Source: Bacteroidales bacterium UBA6346 (GTDB lineage: Bacteria; Bacteroidota; Bacteroidia; Bacteroidales; UBA932). Taken from it: a DNA stretch of 28,140 bases. Location of the stretch: contig DJSA01000028.1 of NCBI GenBank assembly GCA_002438905.1, forward strand, positions 1-28,140. The letters are read 5' to 3'. The translations under genes and the position numbers were made by a program. How positions within the stretch are numbered: position 1 is the stretch's first letter; each line of letters starts with the position of its first letter. This document shows, one piece after another, positions 7,009-15,437 of the stretch. The notes under the pieces were generated by a model. That model searched no databases and was not told the origin of the DNA. It was given only the letters and a program-made list of their open reading frames with translations.

Positions 7009-9042
7009 CTATTCAGAAACATACCGATGCACCGTACCCTTCTCATGAAACTTCATCTTTGCGTCCACCTCGCGGACATCGTCCTTGGCGTAGGTGATGG
7101 TCCACTTTTCCTCGTTGAGGAGCTCCCAGATGCGGTCGGCGGTCATCGGGGCAGCGTAGCGAATCTGAATGGCGGGGATGAGATCTTTGTTCAGACGGGT
7201 ATAGACTCCGATGATGCCCTCATGGCGTGAAAGATGGTTGCTTACATAAGGCATGGTTCTCTTGATAATCGGCTTCTCGTAACTTTGGTCAGGCAACTCG
7301 TAGATGAACTGTGGTTGCCCCTCATACTCGGCCACTCTGGTCGGGAACTCTGCCGTGAACGCCGAGGTGTTATTGAACATACGGTGAAGATAGTCGCTTA
7401 TGCCTATCATCTTGAATCCCGGCTCCAGACTAACAAACTTGTAATCTACCGGCGTGTCCTTCGTGCCGCCGCCGTGAACAGGCATCTTGAGTGTCTTGAG
7501 TTCCACAACCTCCTTGAACCAATGTTCATCAACGGTCTCGTCCGGGCTCATGTAGACGCGGACTATCAGCGGGCAGGCGAACTCGGACTCAAGGCCGAAG
7601 ATGCTCTTGCCGGTGTTGCGAATCTGAAGACCCAGGTAGTTGAGATCGATCTTGTCATACATCTTTTCCGTGCGTATGGTGACGATTTTCAGAGAGTCGA
7701 GCTTTGCCGGATCTGGAGTCCAGACGCGGAACATGGACGGGGTGAAGATGGCCTCCTTGAGCTTATCCTCGTCCAGTTTTGTCTTGTCGATGAGCACGTC
7801 CGCAGTGTGGTGATGAACATAGGTCTTCACTCCGTGCACGCCCTGAATCCTCTGAAGCTTCGCTTTGAACGCCATTGAGCTTCCGTAGCACTTCACCGAG
7901 CGAAGACCGTCGAGGTGCACCGTCTCAAGATTCTCCGATGGGACGAGCTGCGCGACAACGGCTCCGGTGGAATCAACCTGCTCGATGCCCCATCTGAAAT
8001 TGACGGTCGGAAGTTCGAACTTCGTCCCGGCCCAGATGCCGATGGCGGTGAGGACGATGGTGAGAAGAGCCGGCACATATTTCCAAAAGCCGCCCTTTGC
8101 CCGCTGGCTCACGCCAAACTGGAGAGCTCCGGTGCGGCAGGCTGCCGTGCACTCGCCGCAGAGGGTGCAGTCGACATGACTGACGCGGTTGCGGCATTTG
8201 TCAACGGCGATGTGGTACGGGCAGTGCCTCGTGCAGGCCTTGCAGCGGTTGCATAGGCTCTCGTCCTTGATGACCGTGAGGCTCTGGTATGCCGCGTTCG
8301 GAACAAAAACTTCCAGCAGGTAGCCAACGGCGCAGAACGTCGCGAGCACTGCCACCCAGTTCACGTGAACCTTGCACAGGCCGAGAACCAGCACCGTCCC
8401 GAAGAGCACAATCACCCACGCCCAATATTTCAAAGTGTCAGAAAGGGCTCCGAGCGGGCAGATATAGCGGCACCAGAAACGGTCAATGAGGAATCCTCCG
8501 AGAACTACAAGGACTAATGATGTGATTGACATCCAAAGTGTTATCTCTCCCTTGAAGCCTGTCGCCACAGCGTAGTAGGGGTCGAGGTTCTTGCAGAAAA
8601 GCTCGCTTGCCGTTGCCGTGGAGTAGAAAATCACGAAGAGCAGAGCATATTTCACGATGCGCAGAATCTTGTCGCCCGCGCTTCCGTTTCGGATGTCGAT
8701 GCCTTTTTTCCACCCCAAGCCCTTGCGCAGGCCCATGAGGAAGTCCTCCACAGTTCCGAGCGGACAGAGATAGCCGCAGAAGAGCTTCGCGAAAAGCATC
8801 GCTGCCACCGCGAGCACAATGCCCATCATCACCTGCACCGAAGACATCGAGCAGGGGAGCGTGCTGTTCGCGAGATAGGTCGTGAGCGCCTGAAGGCCTC
8901 CCATAGGGCACCACGCCTCCGGGTCAGGCTTTTCAGTCCCGAATTTCACCACGCCGGTGAGGACGAGAATAAGCGAAATCAGCACGCCCCACTGTAGCAG
9001 ATGCTTGGGCCAGTTCCTTAAGAATCTTGATTTTGTAGCCAT
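7009..9042 (-). CDS. NapH/NosR-like membrane polyferredoxin with C-terminal HMA-like domain
   Basis: This 677-residue inner-membrane iron-sulfur protein has about six membrane segments between residues 15 and 340. Two CxxxCP motifs at the membrane face (CGYLCP, 89-94; CRYICP, 191-196) are the NapH/NosR signature. A pair of 4Fe-4S sites follows: C264-x2-C267-x2-C270-x3-CP and C292-x2-C295-x2-C298-x3-C302. After the last membrane helix (about 321-340) the soluble part has a segment at about 377-435 that resembles a heavy-metal-associated domain (LDGLRSVKCYGSSMAFKAKL...GVHGVKTYV), but only one of the two CxxC cysteines remains. Its likely job is passing electrons across or along the inner membrane to a periplasmic acceptor. 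It lies between the two peptidase genes on the same strand, 89 bases after the C69 stop. Partner and acceptor are unknown. Confidence 0.88.
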   Translation of the reverse strand: MATKSRFLRNWPKHLLQWGVLISLILVLTGVVKFGTEKPDPEAWCPMGGLQALTTYLANSTLPCSMSSVQVMMGIVLAVAAMLFAKLFCGYLCPLGTVEDFLMGLRKGLGWKKGIDIRNGSAGDKILRIVKYALLFVIFYSTATASELFCKNLDPYYAVATGFKGEITLWMSITSLVLVVLGGFLIDRFWCRYICPLGALSDTLKYWAWVIVLFGTVLVLGLCKVHVNWVAVLATFCAVGYLLEVFVPNAAYQSLTVIKDESLCNRCKACTRHCPYHIAVDKCRNRVSHVDCTLCGECTAACRTGALQFGVSQRAKGGFWKYVPALLTIVLTAIGIWAGTKFELPTVNFRWGIEQVDSTGAVVAQLVPSENLETVHLDGLRSVKCYGSSMAFKAKLQRIQGVHGVKTYVHHHTADVLIDKTKLDEDKLKEAIFTPSMFRVWTPDPAKLDSLKIVTIRTEKMYDKIDLNYLGLQIRNTGKSIFGLESEFACPLIVRVYMSPDETVDEHWFKEVVELKTLKMPVHGGGTKDTPVDYKFVSLEPGFKMIGISDYLHRMFNNTSAFTAEFPTRVAEYEGQPQFIYELPDQSYEKPIIKRTMPYVSNHLSRHEGIIGVYTRLNKDLIPAIQIRYAAPMTADRIWELLNEEKWTITYAKDDVREVDAKMKFHEKGTVHRYVSE

Positions 9043-9066
9043 TTTTTATGTCAGTTGAATGTAGAT

Positions 9067-9097
9067 ATAAGATAAATCCCTTAGTGGGTGAGACAAA
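9067..9097 (-). promoter_or_regulatory. Weak promoter candidate for the polyferredoxin gene
   Basis: On the minus strand TTTG (9094-9097) is followed after exactly 19 bases by TATCTTAT (9067-9074), six of eight matches to TAnnTTTG, about 25 bases before the ATG at 9042. The spacing is right but the -7 element is imperfect; read-through from the C69 gene is also possible. Confidence 0.3.
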
Positions 9098-9131
9098 AGA
9101 ATTGCACAAGCGTAACGCAGCAATCGCCCCA

Positions 9132-10913
9132 TTATTTCGCCTCGACAACGGAGCCGTGGTCGCGTGCGACCGTCCTTTTCCACACATCAGTATATCCCGG
9201 CCACTGGATCTTGTCCGGAATCTTGTCCGAATAGCCGTTCGTGACCCAGCTGCCGTCTGGGTTCTGCGCCTTCACGTTGCCGTCGATGAACTTGACCAAA
9301 AGGAATTCCTCCATAGCGATCCATTTGCTGAAAATTTCCTGTGCCGTGTTCACGGAGAACTCTGTCACGAATGCCTTGGTCTTGGGCGATGGGTCTGCTA
9401 CCTTTCTTGTCCTGTCATTCTTGCGGACATACATCTTCTTGACCTTGATCTCGCTGTTGAAAATTTCAAGGGCTTTCGCGTCATTCTCGGAGAGCCTTGC
9501 AATCTGTGCCGTCTCCCATTCGTCGATGGCCTTGCGCACCGTTGGAGCCATTATGTTGTAGGCCTTGTAGCAGGCGTTCGCCACGCGGTTGCACATCCAG
9601 AAAGCCGAGGTCGCGGAGTAATGGAGCATGTCACCATTGCCCTCACGGAAGCACTCTGGAACCTCCTGTATGTTTGTGTAAATTGGTGTCAGCCATGAAG
9701 TTGCCGCATCGTCGCAGCCAAACCAGATGACACCTCCCACAACATCCGGCAGCCACCCTCTGCTCTGGCCCACGAACCAGAACCCAGTCTGTTGCGTGGC
9801 TATTGCCCTCTCGTTGACATAGGTCTTGCCGTCCACCTCAAAGCTCATCGGCCTCCACCTGTATGGGAGCGCGTTCCCTCCGGCCCCGATGTCCTGCGTC
9901 ATGTCCATAGGCGTGCCCTCGAAATGGTCCCGCATCGCGTCCGCAACGTCCTTCACGGAGACCTTCTCCGCCGGCTTCACGAACAGCGGGAAACGCTTGG
10001 CCTTGTCATAGCCCATTGCGTAGTCGAGATATTCCGAAGCATCGCGAGTCACCTCCTTCCCATTCTCGTCCTCGAAAGTGAACTTGCCCTTGCAGAGGAT
10101 GTTGAACGCCGACCATGCGCGCGACTCGCAGGCCCTCATCCCGCTGAAATCAAGCGGAGCATAGGTGTCGCAGAAGCTGAACTCGCTGTCCTTGCCATCG
10201 AACCATCCCATCTCGCGGGCGAACGAAATCACATCCGGAGCGTAGAGGCAGTTCTCCGGGTCGTCGAGCGGGAACGTGCTGATGCGTGCCTGGTTAGCGT
10301 GAGCACAGATGTATCCGTCAGGAACCCTGCGTGCCACCCAGACTATGCCCTTGCGGACGTTCTTCCCGTCCACCATCTTCGTTCCCTTTCCTATGAGATC
10401 CATCACCCACACCTCGTTCTGATCCGCGATGGAGAAAGATTCGCCCTCGGAATAGTAGCCGTATTCATTGGCGAGCGACACAATAACATCAATCGCCTCC
10501 CGCGCCGTTGTTGCCCGTTCGAGAGCGATATATATCAATGAACCATAGTCCATTACTCCCGTGGAGTCCCAAAGCTCCGAACGTCCTCCGTAGGTCGTCT
10601 CCGCCACAATCAACTGGTGCTCGTTCATGTTTCCGACCCTCTGATAGGTTACCGGCGCCTGCGGAATCCTCCCGAGGAACTTTCCCGTGTCCCAGTCCAC
10701 GACGTCCCTCATCGCTCCCTTGTCCCAAAATCCGCCCTTCAGGTAGTAGAGCTCACCATAAAGCTGGTGCGAATCGGCGGCATACGAAATCATGCACGAC
10801 CCGTCAGCGCTCGCCCCCTTTGTTACGAGGATGTTGCTGCACGCATATCCCTCAATCGAAACCGCCGCCGTCAGAGACAGAACTCCGCAAAATAAAAAAT
10901 TTCTTATATTCAT
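9132..10913 (-). CDS. C69 family dipeptidase
   Basis: This 593-residue secreted dipeptidase belongs to the N-terminal-nucleophile family. The signal peptide ends at EGYA, directly before Cys25 (CSNILVTKGASADGS). In C69 enzymes a cysteine at the mature N-terminus is the catalytic residue, so signal cleavage would also activate the enzyme. Family landmarks include MISYAADSHQLYGELYY, ETTYGGRSELWDS, and the WVARRVPDGYICAHANQARI stretch. Such enzymes cleave dipeptides, complementing the S46 exopeptidase downstream. I chose the ATG at 10911-10913: the longer frame from 10994 adds 27 residues that would bury the signal peptide behind a polar extension. The gene is divergent from the TonB receptor, sharing a 119-bp intergenic region, and may be co-transcribed with the polyferredoxin gene. 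Confidence 0.93.
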   Translation of the reverse strand: MNIRNFLFCGVLSLTAAVSIEGYACSNILVTKGASADGSCMISYAADSHQLYGELYYLKGGFWDKGAMRDVVDWDTGKFLGRIPQAPVTYQRVGNMNEHQLIVAETTYGGRSELWDSTGVMDYGSLIYIALERATTAREAIDVIVSLANEYGYYSEGESFSIADQNEVWVMDLIGKGTKMVDGKNVRKGIVWVARRVPDGYICAHANQARISTFPLDDPENCLYAPDVISFAREMGWFDGKDSEFSFCDTYAPLDFSGMRACESRAWSAFNILCKGKFTFEDENGKEVTRDASEYLDYAMGYDKAKRFPLFVKPAEKVSVKDVADAMRDHFEGTPMDMTQDIGAGGNALPYRWRPMSFEVDGKTYVNERAIATQQTGFWFVGQSRGWLPDVVGGVIWFGCDDAATSWLTPIYTNIQEVPECFREGNGDMLHYSATSAFWMCNRVANACYKAYNIMAPTVRKAIDEWETAQIARLSENDAKALEIFNSEIKVKKMYVRKNDRTRKVADPSPKTKAFVTEFSVNTAQEIFSKWIAMEEFLLVKFIDGNVKAQNPDGSWVTNGYSDKIPDKIQWPGYTDVWKRTVARDHGSVVEAK

Positions 10914-10962
10914 ATATTTCAAATGTTTATACTCATAAACGCTCGTCGCCTCAATAGGATTG

Positions 10963-10980
10963 AGGATTTTTACAAATCCT
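10963..10980. promoter_or_regulatory. Inverted repeat in the divergent C69/TonB promoter region
   Basis: AGGATTT-TTAC-AAATCCT is a perfect 7-bp inverted repeat with a 4-base centre, in the 119-bp region between two divergent starts. It could be an operator or a leader hairpin of the C69 transcript. A related CAAAAATCCTTA lies a few bases to the right. No known regulator matches. Confidence 0.35.
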
Positions 10981-11001
10981 ACAAATTTATACAAAAATCC
11001 T

Positions 11002-11009
11002 TATATTTG
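11002..11009 (+). promoter_or_regulatory. Putative -7 element for the TonB-receptor operon
   Basis: TATATTTG matches TAnnTTTG exactly, 23 bases before the ATG at 11033. No TTTG occurs at the -33 position, which may mean the promoter depends on an activator. Confidence 0.5.
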
Positions 11010-11032
11010 TAAGTTGTGGATTTTGAAAAACG

Positions 11033-13855
11033 ATGAAAACGAGTCTCGATATGAAGAGATTGCTGATAATATTTGCCGCACTGATAGTCTCGTCGCTCGC
11101 GCACGCCGCGCCGCAGTATTTCTCGATAGAGGGCAAAGTCACTGACGCTCAGAGCGGTGAGCCTATCGTAGGAGTCATATTCAACATCGACGGAACCGGA
11201 TTGTGGACCCTTTCGGATGCCGATGGAAACTATGTTTTCGAAAAGGTTCAGGCGGGGGAGTATATTATAAAGGTGTCGTGTCTGGGATATGCGGAGAAGA
11301 GCATTGAGGTGAATCTTACGAAAGACGTTGCCGGGCTGAACGTCTCGCTGCCTCTGAACACCCTCGCTCTTGACGGGGTCGTGGTGTCTGCGGAGCGGAA
11401 GAAGGACGACATGAACACGGTGATGTCTTTCGGGACCCATGCGCTCGAACACCTCCAGATGTCGAACATTTCTGACGTAAGCACCCTTCTGCCGGGCGGA
11501 AAGACTATAAATCCGGATCTTACGACCAATAATGTCCTCTCTTTGCGCGATGGAGGTTCGGCTGTGGGCAACGCGGCGTTCGGAACGGCCCTTGAGGTGG
11601 ACGGAGTGCGCATCGGGAACAACGCATCTTTCGCGCAGCCTGCGGGGAACGGCACGAGGAACATATCCGTCGAGAACATCGAGTCCATCGAGGTAATAAC
11701 AGGAGTGCCTTCGGCGGAATACGGCGACCTCAACAGCGGAATGGTGAAAATCAACACCCGCAAGGGACGCACTCCGTGGAATGTTACTATGGCCGTGAAT
11801 CCAAGGACCTACCAACTGTCGGCGTCAAAGGGCTTCGACCTCGGGAAGGACAGGGGAGTGATCAATGCCAGCGGAGAATGGGCAAGGGCGACGAAAAAGC
11901 TCACCTCTCCTTATGAAAGCTACACCCGCCGCGGGCTTTCCCTCAGCTACTCCAACACCTTTGCCAAGGTTCTGCGCCTTGAGGCCGGTCTCACCGGAAA
12001 CATCGGCGGGATGAACTCCAAGGACGATCCTGACGCCTATTCTGGCTCATGGTCGAAGGGCAGGGACAACGTTGTGAGAGCCAACACCTCGCTTACATGG
12101 CTGCTCAACCGCTCATGGATAACCAATCTCAAGCTTGAGGGCAGCGTCAGCTACAACGACAACCTCACCCACGACCACGCATTCATCTCCTCCGTGGCGA
12201 CCGGACAGCCGGCCGTGCACGCCGAGACCGCCGGCTACTATCTCGCGACTATGCTCCCGAGTTCATACATGTCGGACAGGATTGTCGATTCCCGCGAGCT
12301 GGACTTCGCCGCGTCCATCAAATACGAGTGGTTCAGGCATTGGGGCGGGGTGAAGAACCATGTAAAAGCTGGAGTACAGTGGAAGGCAAACGGAAACGTT
12401 TGGCAGGGCGAGTATTATGAGGATCCGTCCCTTGCCGCAGACGGCTATCGCCCGAGGCTCTATTCCGACTATCCGTTCCTCCACAACCTTGCGACCTACC
12501 TCGAAGACAACCTCACCGTCCCGGTGGGCAAGACCTCGTTGCAACTCTCTGTAGGACTGAGGCTTGAAAGCATATTCGTCAAGGGTACGCAGTACAAGGA
12601 CGTCAACAGCCTTTCGCCGAGGTTCAACCTCAAGTGGAAGCTGCTTGACGGCCTGTCCGTCAGGGGTGGATGGGGCGTGTCCGAAAAATTGCCGTCGTTC
12701 TACATCCTTTTCCCGGAACAGCAGTACCGCGACATCCGCACCTTCAGCGTATCCTACGGAGACACGGCGGCATACGTCTACTACACGGAACCATATAAAA
12801 TGAATTATAATCGGGATCTGAAATGGCAGAGAAGTTCCAACTCAGAGCTCGGCATTGACGCGAATTTCTTCGGCGTTAAACTTTCGCTCGTCGGATTCTA
12901 CAACCGCACGACCGATCCCTACCGCTACAACAATAGCTACACGCCTTTCAGCTATAGTGTCCAGAAACTTCCCGATGGTGTTAGCCTGTCTGGGAAGACT
13001 GTAAACGGCATCTCGGTCGACCCGAATACGGGAACCGTCAGCATCGACACCTCGGAAGGCACGATAAGTACCGTCACGAAAGTCACAGACCATACATTCG
13101 CCGAGAACAAGACTCCCGGCAACGGGGCCGCAGTCACTCGTGCGGGAGCCGAACTCATAGTCGATTTCCCTGAAATCCGCCCTATCCGCACCCGTTTCCG
13201 GCTCGATGCCAACTATGCTTACACGCACTACATAGACCGCAGCCTCTACTACGTCTACCGCACCGGATGGTCGCACACCTCCGAGCCAAACCGCTCCTAC
13301 CAATATGTCGGCATATACTCCGGTACTTCCTCCGGCACAGCCAACGGCAAGGTCAGCCACGCCTCCGACCTCAACCTCACCTCCACCACGCACATCCCCC
13401 AGGCCCGCATAATCATCACCTGCAAGCTTGAAATGTCCCTCTTCTCCCGCGAGCGCAACCTCTCCGACTACAACGGCTCCGAGTACGCGCATCTCGCCGA
13501 TGGCGCAGAAGGCAGCATCTACTCCAAGCAGGGCTACACTGAAGTCTGGCCGATAAAATATATGGATCTCGACGGCAATGAACACGACTTCACGGCTGCG
13601 GAAGCCGCAAAGCCAGAGTTCGCGAACCTCATCTTCCGCTCCGGCAACGCCTACACCTTCGCGTGGGACGGCTACGGTACCTATCTTTCCGCAAACCTGA
13701 GCGTCACGAAGGAAATCGGAGACCATGTGAGTATCTCGTTCTTTGCCAACAACTTCACAAACTCGCGGATGGCAGTGAAGTCCAAGGCGACGGGAATAAG
13801 TGCCGTCTTCACCCCGGGGTTCTACTACGGCCTGACCTGCCGGCTGAAGTTCTGA
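11033..13855 (+). CDS. TonB-dependent outer-membrane receptor with N-terminal CarboxypepD_reg-like domain
   Basis: This 940-residue receptor has a signal peptide ending in LAHA. Residues about 30-105 form a carboxypeptidase-regulatory-like beta domain (IEGKVTDAQSGEPIVGV ... GNYVFEKVQAGEYIIKVSCLGY). A plug domain follows (VVVSAERKKD ... IESIEVITGVPSAEYGDLNS), then a long beta barrel ending in the aromatic CRLKF typical of outer-membrane barrels. It imports a ligand using TonB energy. No SusD-like partner follows; instead the next genes encode DUF4876 and DUF6850 proteins, so this is not a standard glycan SusCD pair. I infer a peptide, metal or cofactor ligand, but the sequence does not say which. 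An internal ATG at 11051 (MKRLLIIF) is a good alternative start. The large minus-strand frames here are shadows. Confidence 0.95.
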   Translation: MKTSLDMKRLLIIFAALIVSSLAHAAPQYFSIEGKVTDAQSGEPIVGVIFNIDGTGLWTLSDADGNYVFEKVQAGEYIIKVSCLGYAEKSIEVNLTKDVAGLNVSLPLNTLALDGVVVSAERKKDDMNTVMSFGTHALEHLQMSNISDVSTLLPGGKTINPDLTTNNVLSLRDGGSAVGNAAFGTALEVDGVRIGNNASFAQPAGNGTRNISVENIESIEVITGVPSAEYGDLNSGMVKINTRKGRTPWNVTMAVNPRTYQLSASKGFDLGKDRGVINASGEWARATKKLTSPYESYTRRGLSLSYSNTFAKVLRLEAGLTGNIGGMNSKDDPDAYSGSWSKGRDNVVRANTSLTWLLNRSWITNLKLEGSVSYNDNLTHDHAFISSVATGQPAVHAETAGYYLATMLPSSYMSDRIVDSRELDFAASIKYEWFRHWGGVKNHVKAGVQWKANGNVWQGEYYEDPSLAADGYRPRLYSDYPFLHNLATYLEDNLTVPVGKTSLQLSVGLRLESIFVKGTQYKDVNSLSPRFNLKWKLLDGLSVRGGWGVSEKLPSFYILFPEQQYRDIRTFSVSYGDTAAYVYYTEPYKMNYNRDLKWQRSSNSELGIDANFFGVKLSLVGFYNRTTDPYRYNNSYTPFSYSVQKLPDGVSLSGKTVNGISVDPNTGTVSIDTSEGTISTVTKVTDHTFAENKTPGNGAAVTRAGAELIVDFPEIRPIRTRFRLDANYAYTHYIDRSLYYVYRTGWSHTSEPNRSYQYVGIYSGTSSGTANGKVSHASDLNLTSTTHIPQARIIITCKLEMSLFSRERNLSDYNGSEYAHLADGAEGSIYSKQGYTEVWPIKYMDLDGNEHDFTAAEAAKPEFANLIFRSGNAYTFAWDGYGTYLSANLSVTKEIGDHVSISFFANNFTNSRMAVKSKATGISAVFTPGFYYGLTCRLKF

Positions 13856-13966
13856 CGGTGGCGTGCATGCTCGGGAATAAATTCAAATATCCGCAACGAG
13901 TCAGAATAAACGAGTTGGAATACTTGTGAAACTTGATGAAATATGATATTTGCTGAACATATATTT

Positions 13967-14127
13967 AGAAACCCTCAAAAAATAACCTGCATCATTTTTC
14001 CCATCCTTTTCGGTCTATATTTATTTTCTCATCAGTCGTGTACGTCCAGTACACTCCTTCTTCCAAAAGAAATCTATCCTCGAAAATCAAAGACAAATCT
14101 GATGCAACTTATTTTTTTCATGTTTCT
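13967..14127. repeat. Foldback (MITE-like) repeat, copy B
   Basis: A 161-bp copy of the 6815-6974 element, in the same orientation, with the same AGAAAC...GTTTCT ends and the shared blocks AATAACCTGCATCAT, TTTTCGGTCTAT, CCAGTACACTCC and AGACAAATCTGA. The central palindrome is perfect over 6 bp here (GTGTAC-GTCCA-GTACAC). It lies between the TonB receptor and the DUF4876 gene. Its last 8 bases contain the probable DUF4876 start codon. Confidence 0.87.
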
Positions 14128-15433
14128 TAAAGGTGCTGCGGCGCACGGACACCCGCAGCGGAACATCTGCGTGGCATTCCTGCTTCCCCTTCTCATGTTT
14201 TCCTGTGCACCCGAATCCGGCTACGACAGACAGCAGCTCAACACCCTCTCCGTCCGCGCCGTCTACCCCGAGGGCGAGGAGTATTGGGTGCATGAGGGAG
14301 TGAAGGTGACGATTGAGGAGACCTCGGGCGGAGCCTCCTACACGGCTCTGACGGACGCCGCCGGACTCGCTTCAATACGCCTTGCCAACGGCAACTACAC
14401 CATACGCATCAGCGACATGGTCCCAGACGAGGATGCTGACAAGGAATATGTCTTCAATGGCACCCAGGAAAAGGTCATGTTGACCGGAAGTGATAGGGAA
14501 GTCCGTGTGGATCTTACGAAGACTACAATTGCCCGCGGGCTCGTCTTCCGCGAAATCTACACCAGCGGCTGTCAGAAATACCCGCTTGAAGGCACCTATC
14601 AGGCCGACAAATACGTCATCCTCCACAACAACGCGAAAGAAACGAGATACCTTGACGGACTGTGTTTTGCCACAGCAGATCCCTACAACTCCGGTGCCTC
14701 GAACGTCTGGGTAAGCACAAAGGACGGCAAAACTGTCTATCCGGACTTTGTCCCTGTCATCCAGGTCATCTGGCAGTTCCCCGGCAGCGGCACCGACCAT
14801 CCTCTGCAGCCTGGTGAAGATGCTGTCGTTGCCTGCTGCGGAGCCATAGACCACACAAAGATCTATGAGAAATCGGTGAACCTCAACGATGCTTCCTACT
14901 ATGCCTGCTACAATCCCGTTCTATTTGTGGACACAAGATATCATCCGGCTCCCGGAGACAAGATTCGCGAAGACCACATCCTCGATGTCGTGATAAAGAT
15001 GGGAGTTTCAAAAGCATTTGCCTTGTCAATAAATTCTCCGGCTGTTCTGATTTTCCGCGCTCCGGAAGGCACAACGATACAGGATTTTCTCGAAACCGCA
15101 GGAAACGTCATCCAAAAGCCAGGCAGTTCCATCGACCGTATCGCCAAGATACCTCTCGAATGGGTCGAGGATGCCGTGGAAGTCTTCACCAACAGCCCCA
15201 GCGGCAACACGAAGCGCCTGAATCCTCAGCTCGACGCTGGCTACGTCCGCCTTTCCGAGACTTTCCAAGGTCGCGTGATCTACCGCCGCATCGACGAAGA
15301 AAAGACCGAAGCGCGCGGCTACACCGTCCTTCAGGACACGAACAACTCCGCCTCCGACTGCTACGACAGCGGCCCCGACGGACAATCGCTGAGAAAAATT
15401 ACGGAAGACGATCATTCAGAACAAGAAAAATAG
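14120..15433 (+). CDS. DUF4876-type lipoprotein
   Basis: This 437-residue protein has a long charged n-region, the hydrophobic core ICVAFLLPLLMF and a lipobox ending at Cys29 (FSCAPESGYD). Residues about 38-115 form a prealbumin/CarboxypepD-like beta domain (VHEGVKVTIEETSGGASYTA, ADAAGLASIRLANGNYTIRI type). The rest fits the DUF4876 pattern: VFREIYTSGCQKYPLEGTY, YVILHNNAKETRYLDGLCFA, and a C-terminal RVIYRRID. No enzymatic motif is visible. Such genes sit between a TonB receptor and a DUF6850 barrel in other Bacteroidales (from memory), suggesting a surface partner. The open frame extends upstream to 13943, but that part is entirely the foldback repeat. I therefore chose ATG 14120, which is the last in-frame ATG before the signal sequence and lies in the repeat's end. 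Only 4 bases separate its stop from the next start. Confidence 0.82.
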   Translation: MFLKGAAAHGHPQRNICVAFLLPLLMFSCAPESGYDRQQLNTLSVRAVYPEGEEYWVHEGVKVTIEETSGGASYTALTDAAGLASIRLANGNYTIRISDMVPDEDADKEYVFNGTQEKVMLTGSDREVRVDLTKTTIARGLVFREIYTSGCQKYPLEGTYQADKYVILHNNAKETRYLDGLCFATADPYNSGASNVWVSTKDGKTVYPDFVPVIQVIWQFPGSGTDHPLQPGEDAVVACCGAIDHTKIYEKSVNLNDASYYACYNPVLFVDTRYHPAPGDKIREDHILDVVIKMGVSKAFALSINSPAVLIFRAPEGTTIQDFLETAGNVIQKPGSSIDRIAKIPLEWVEDAVEVFTNSPSGNTKRLNPQLDAGYVRLSETFQGRVIYRRIDEEKTEARGYTVLQDTNNSASDCYDSGPDGQSLRKITEDDHSEQEK

Positions 15434-15437
15434 AGAA

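Noticed and set aside
10914..10994. 27-residue N-terminal extension of the C69 dipeptidase
   Set aside because: It covers the divergent promoter region and would bury the signal peptide that exposes the catalytic Cys.
10979..11815. 278-residue minus-strand frame
   Set aside because: Antisense to the start and plug of the TonB receptor, with no domain of its own.
12842..13726. 294-residue minus-strand frame
   Set aside because: Antisense to the barrel of the TonB receptor; its composition is the mirror of beta-strand codons.
13943..14119. N-terminal extension of the DUF4876 frame to ATG 13943
   Set aside because: The added 59 residues are almost wholly the translated foldback repeat and would place the lipoprotein signal far inside the protein.
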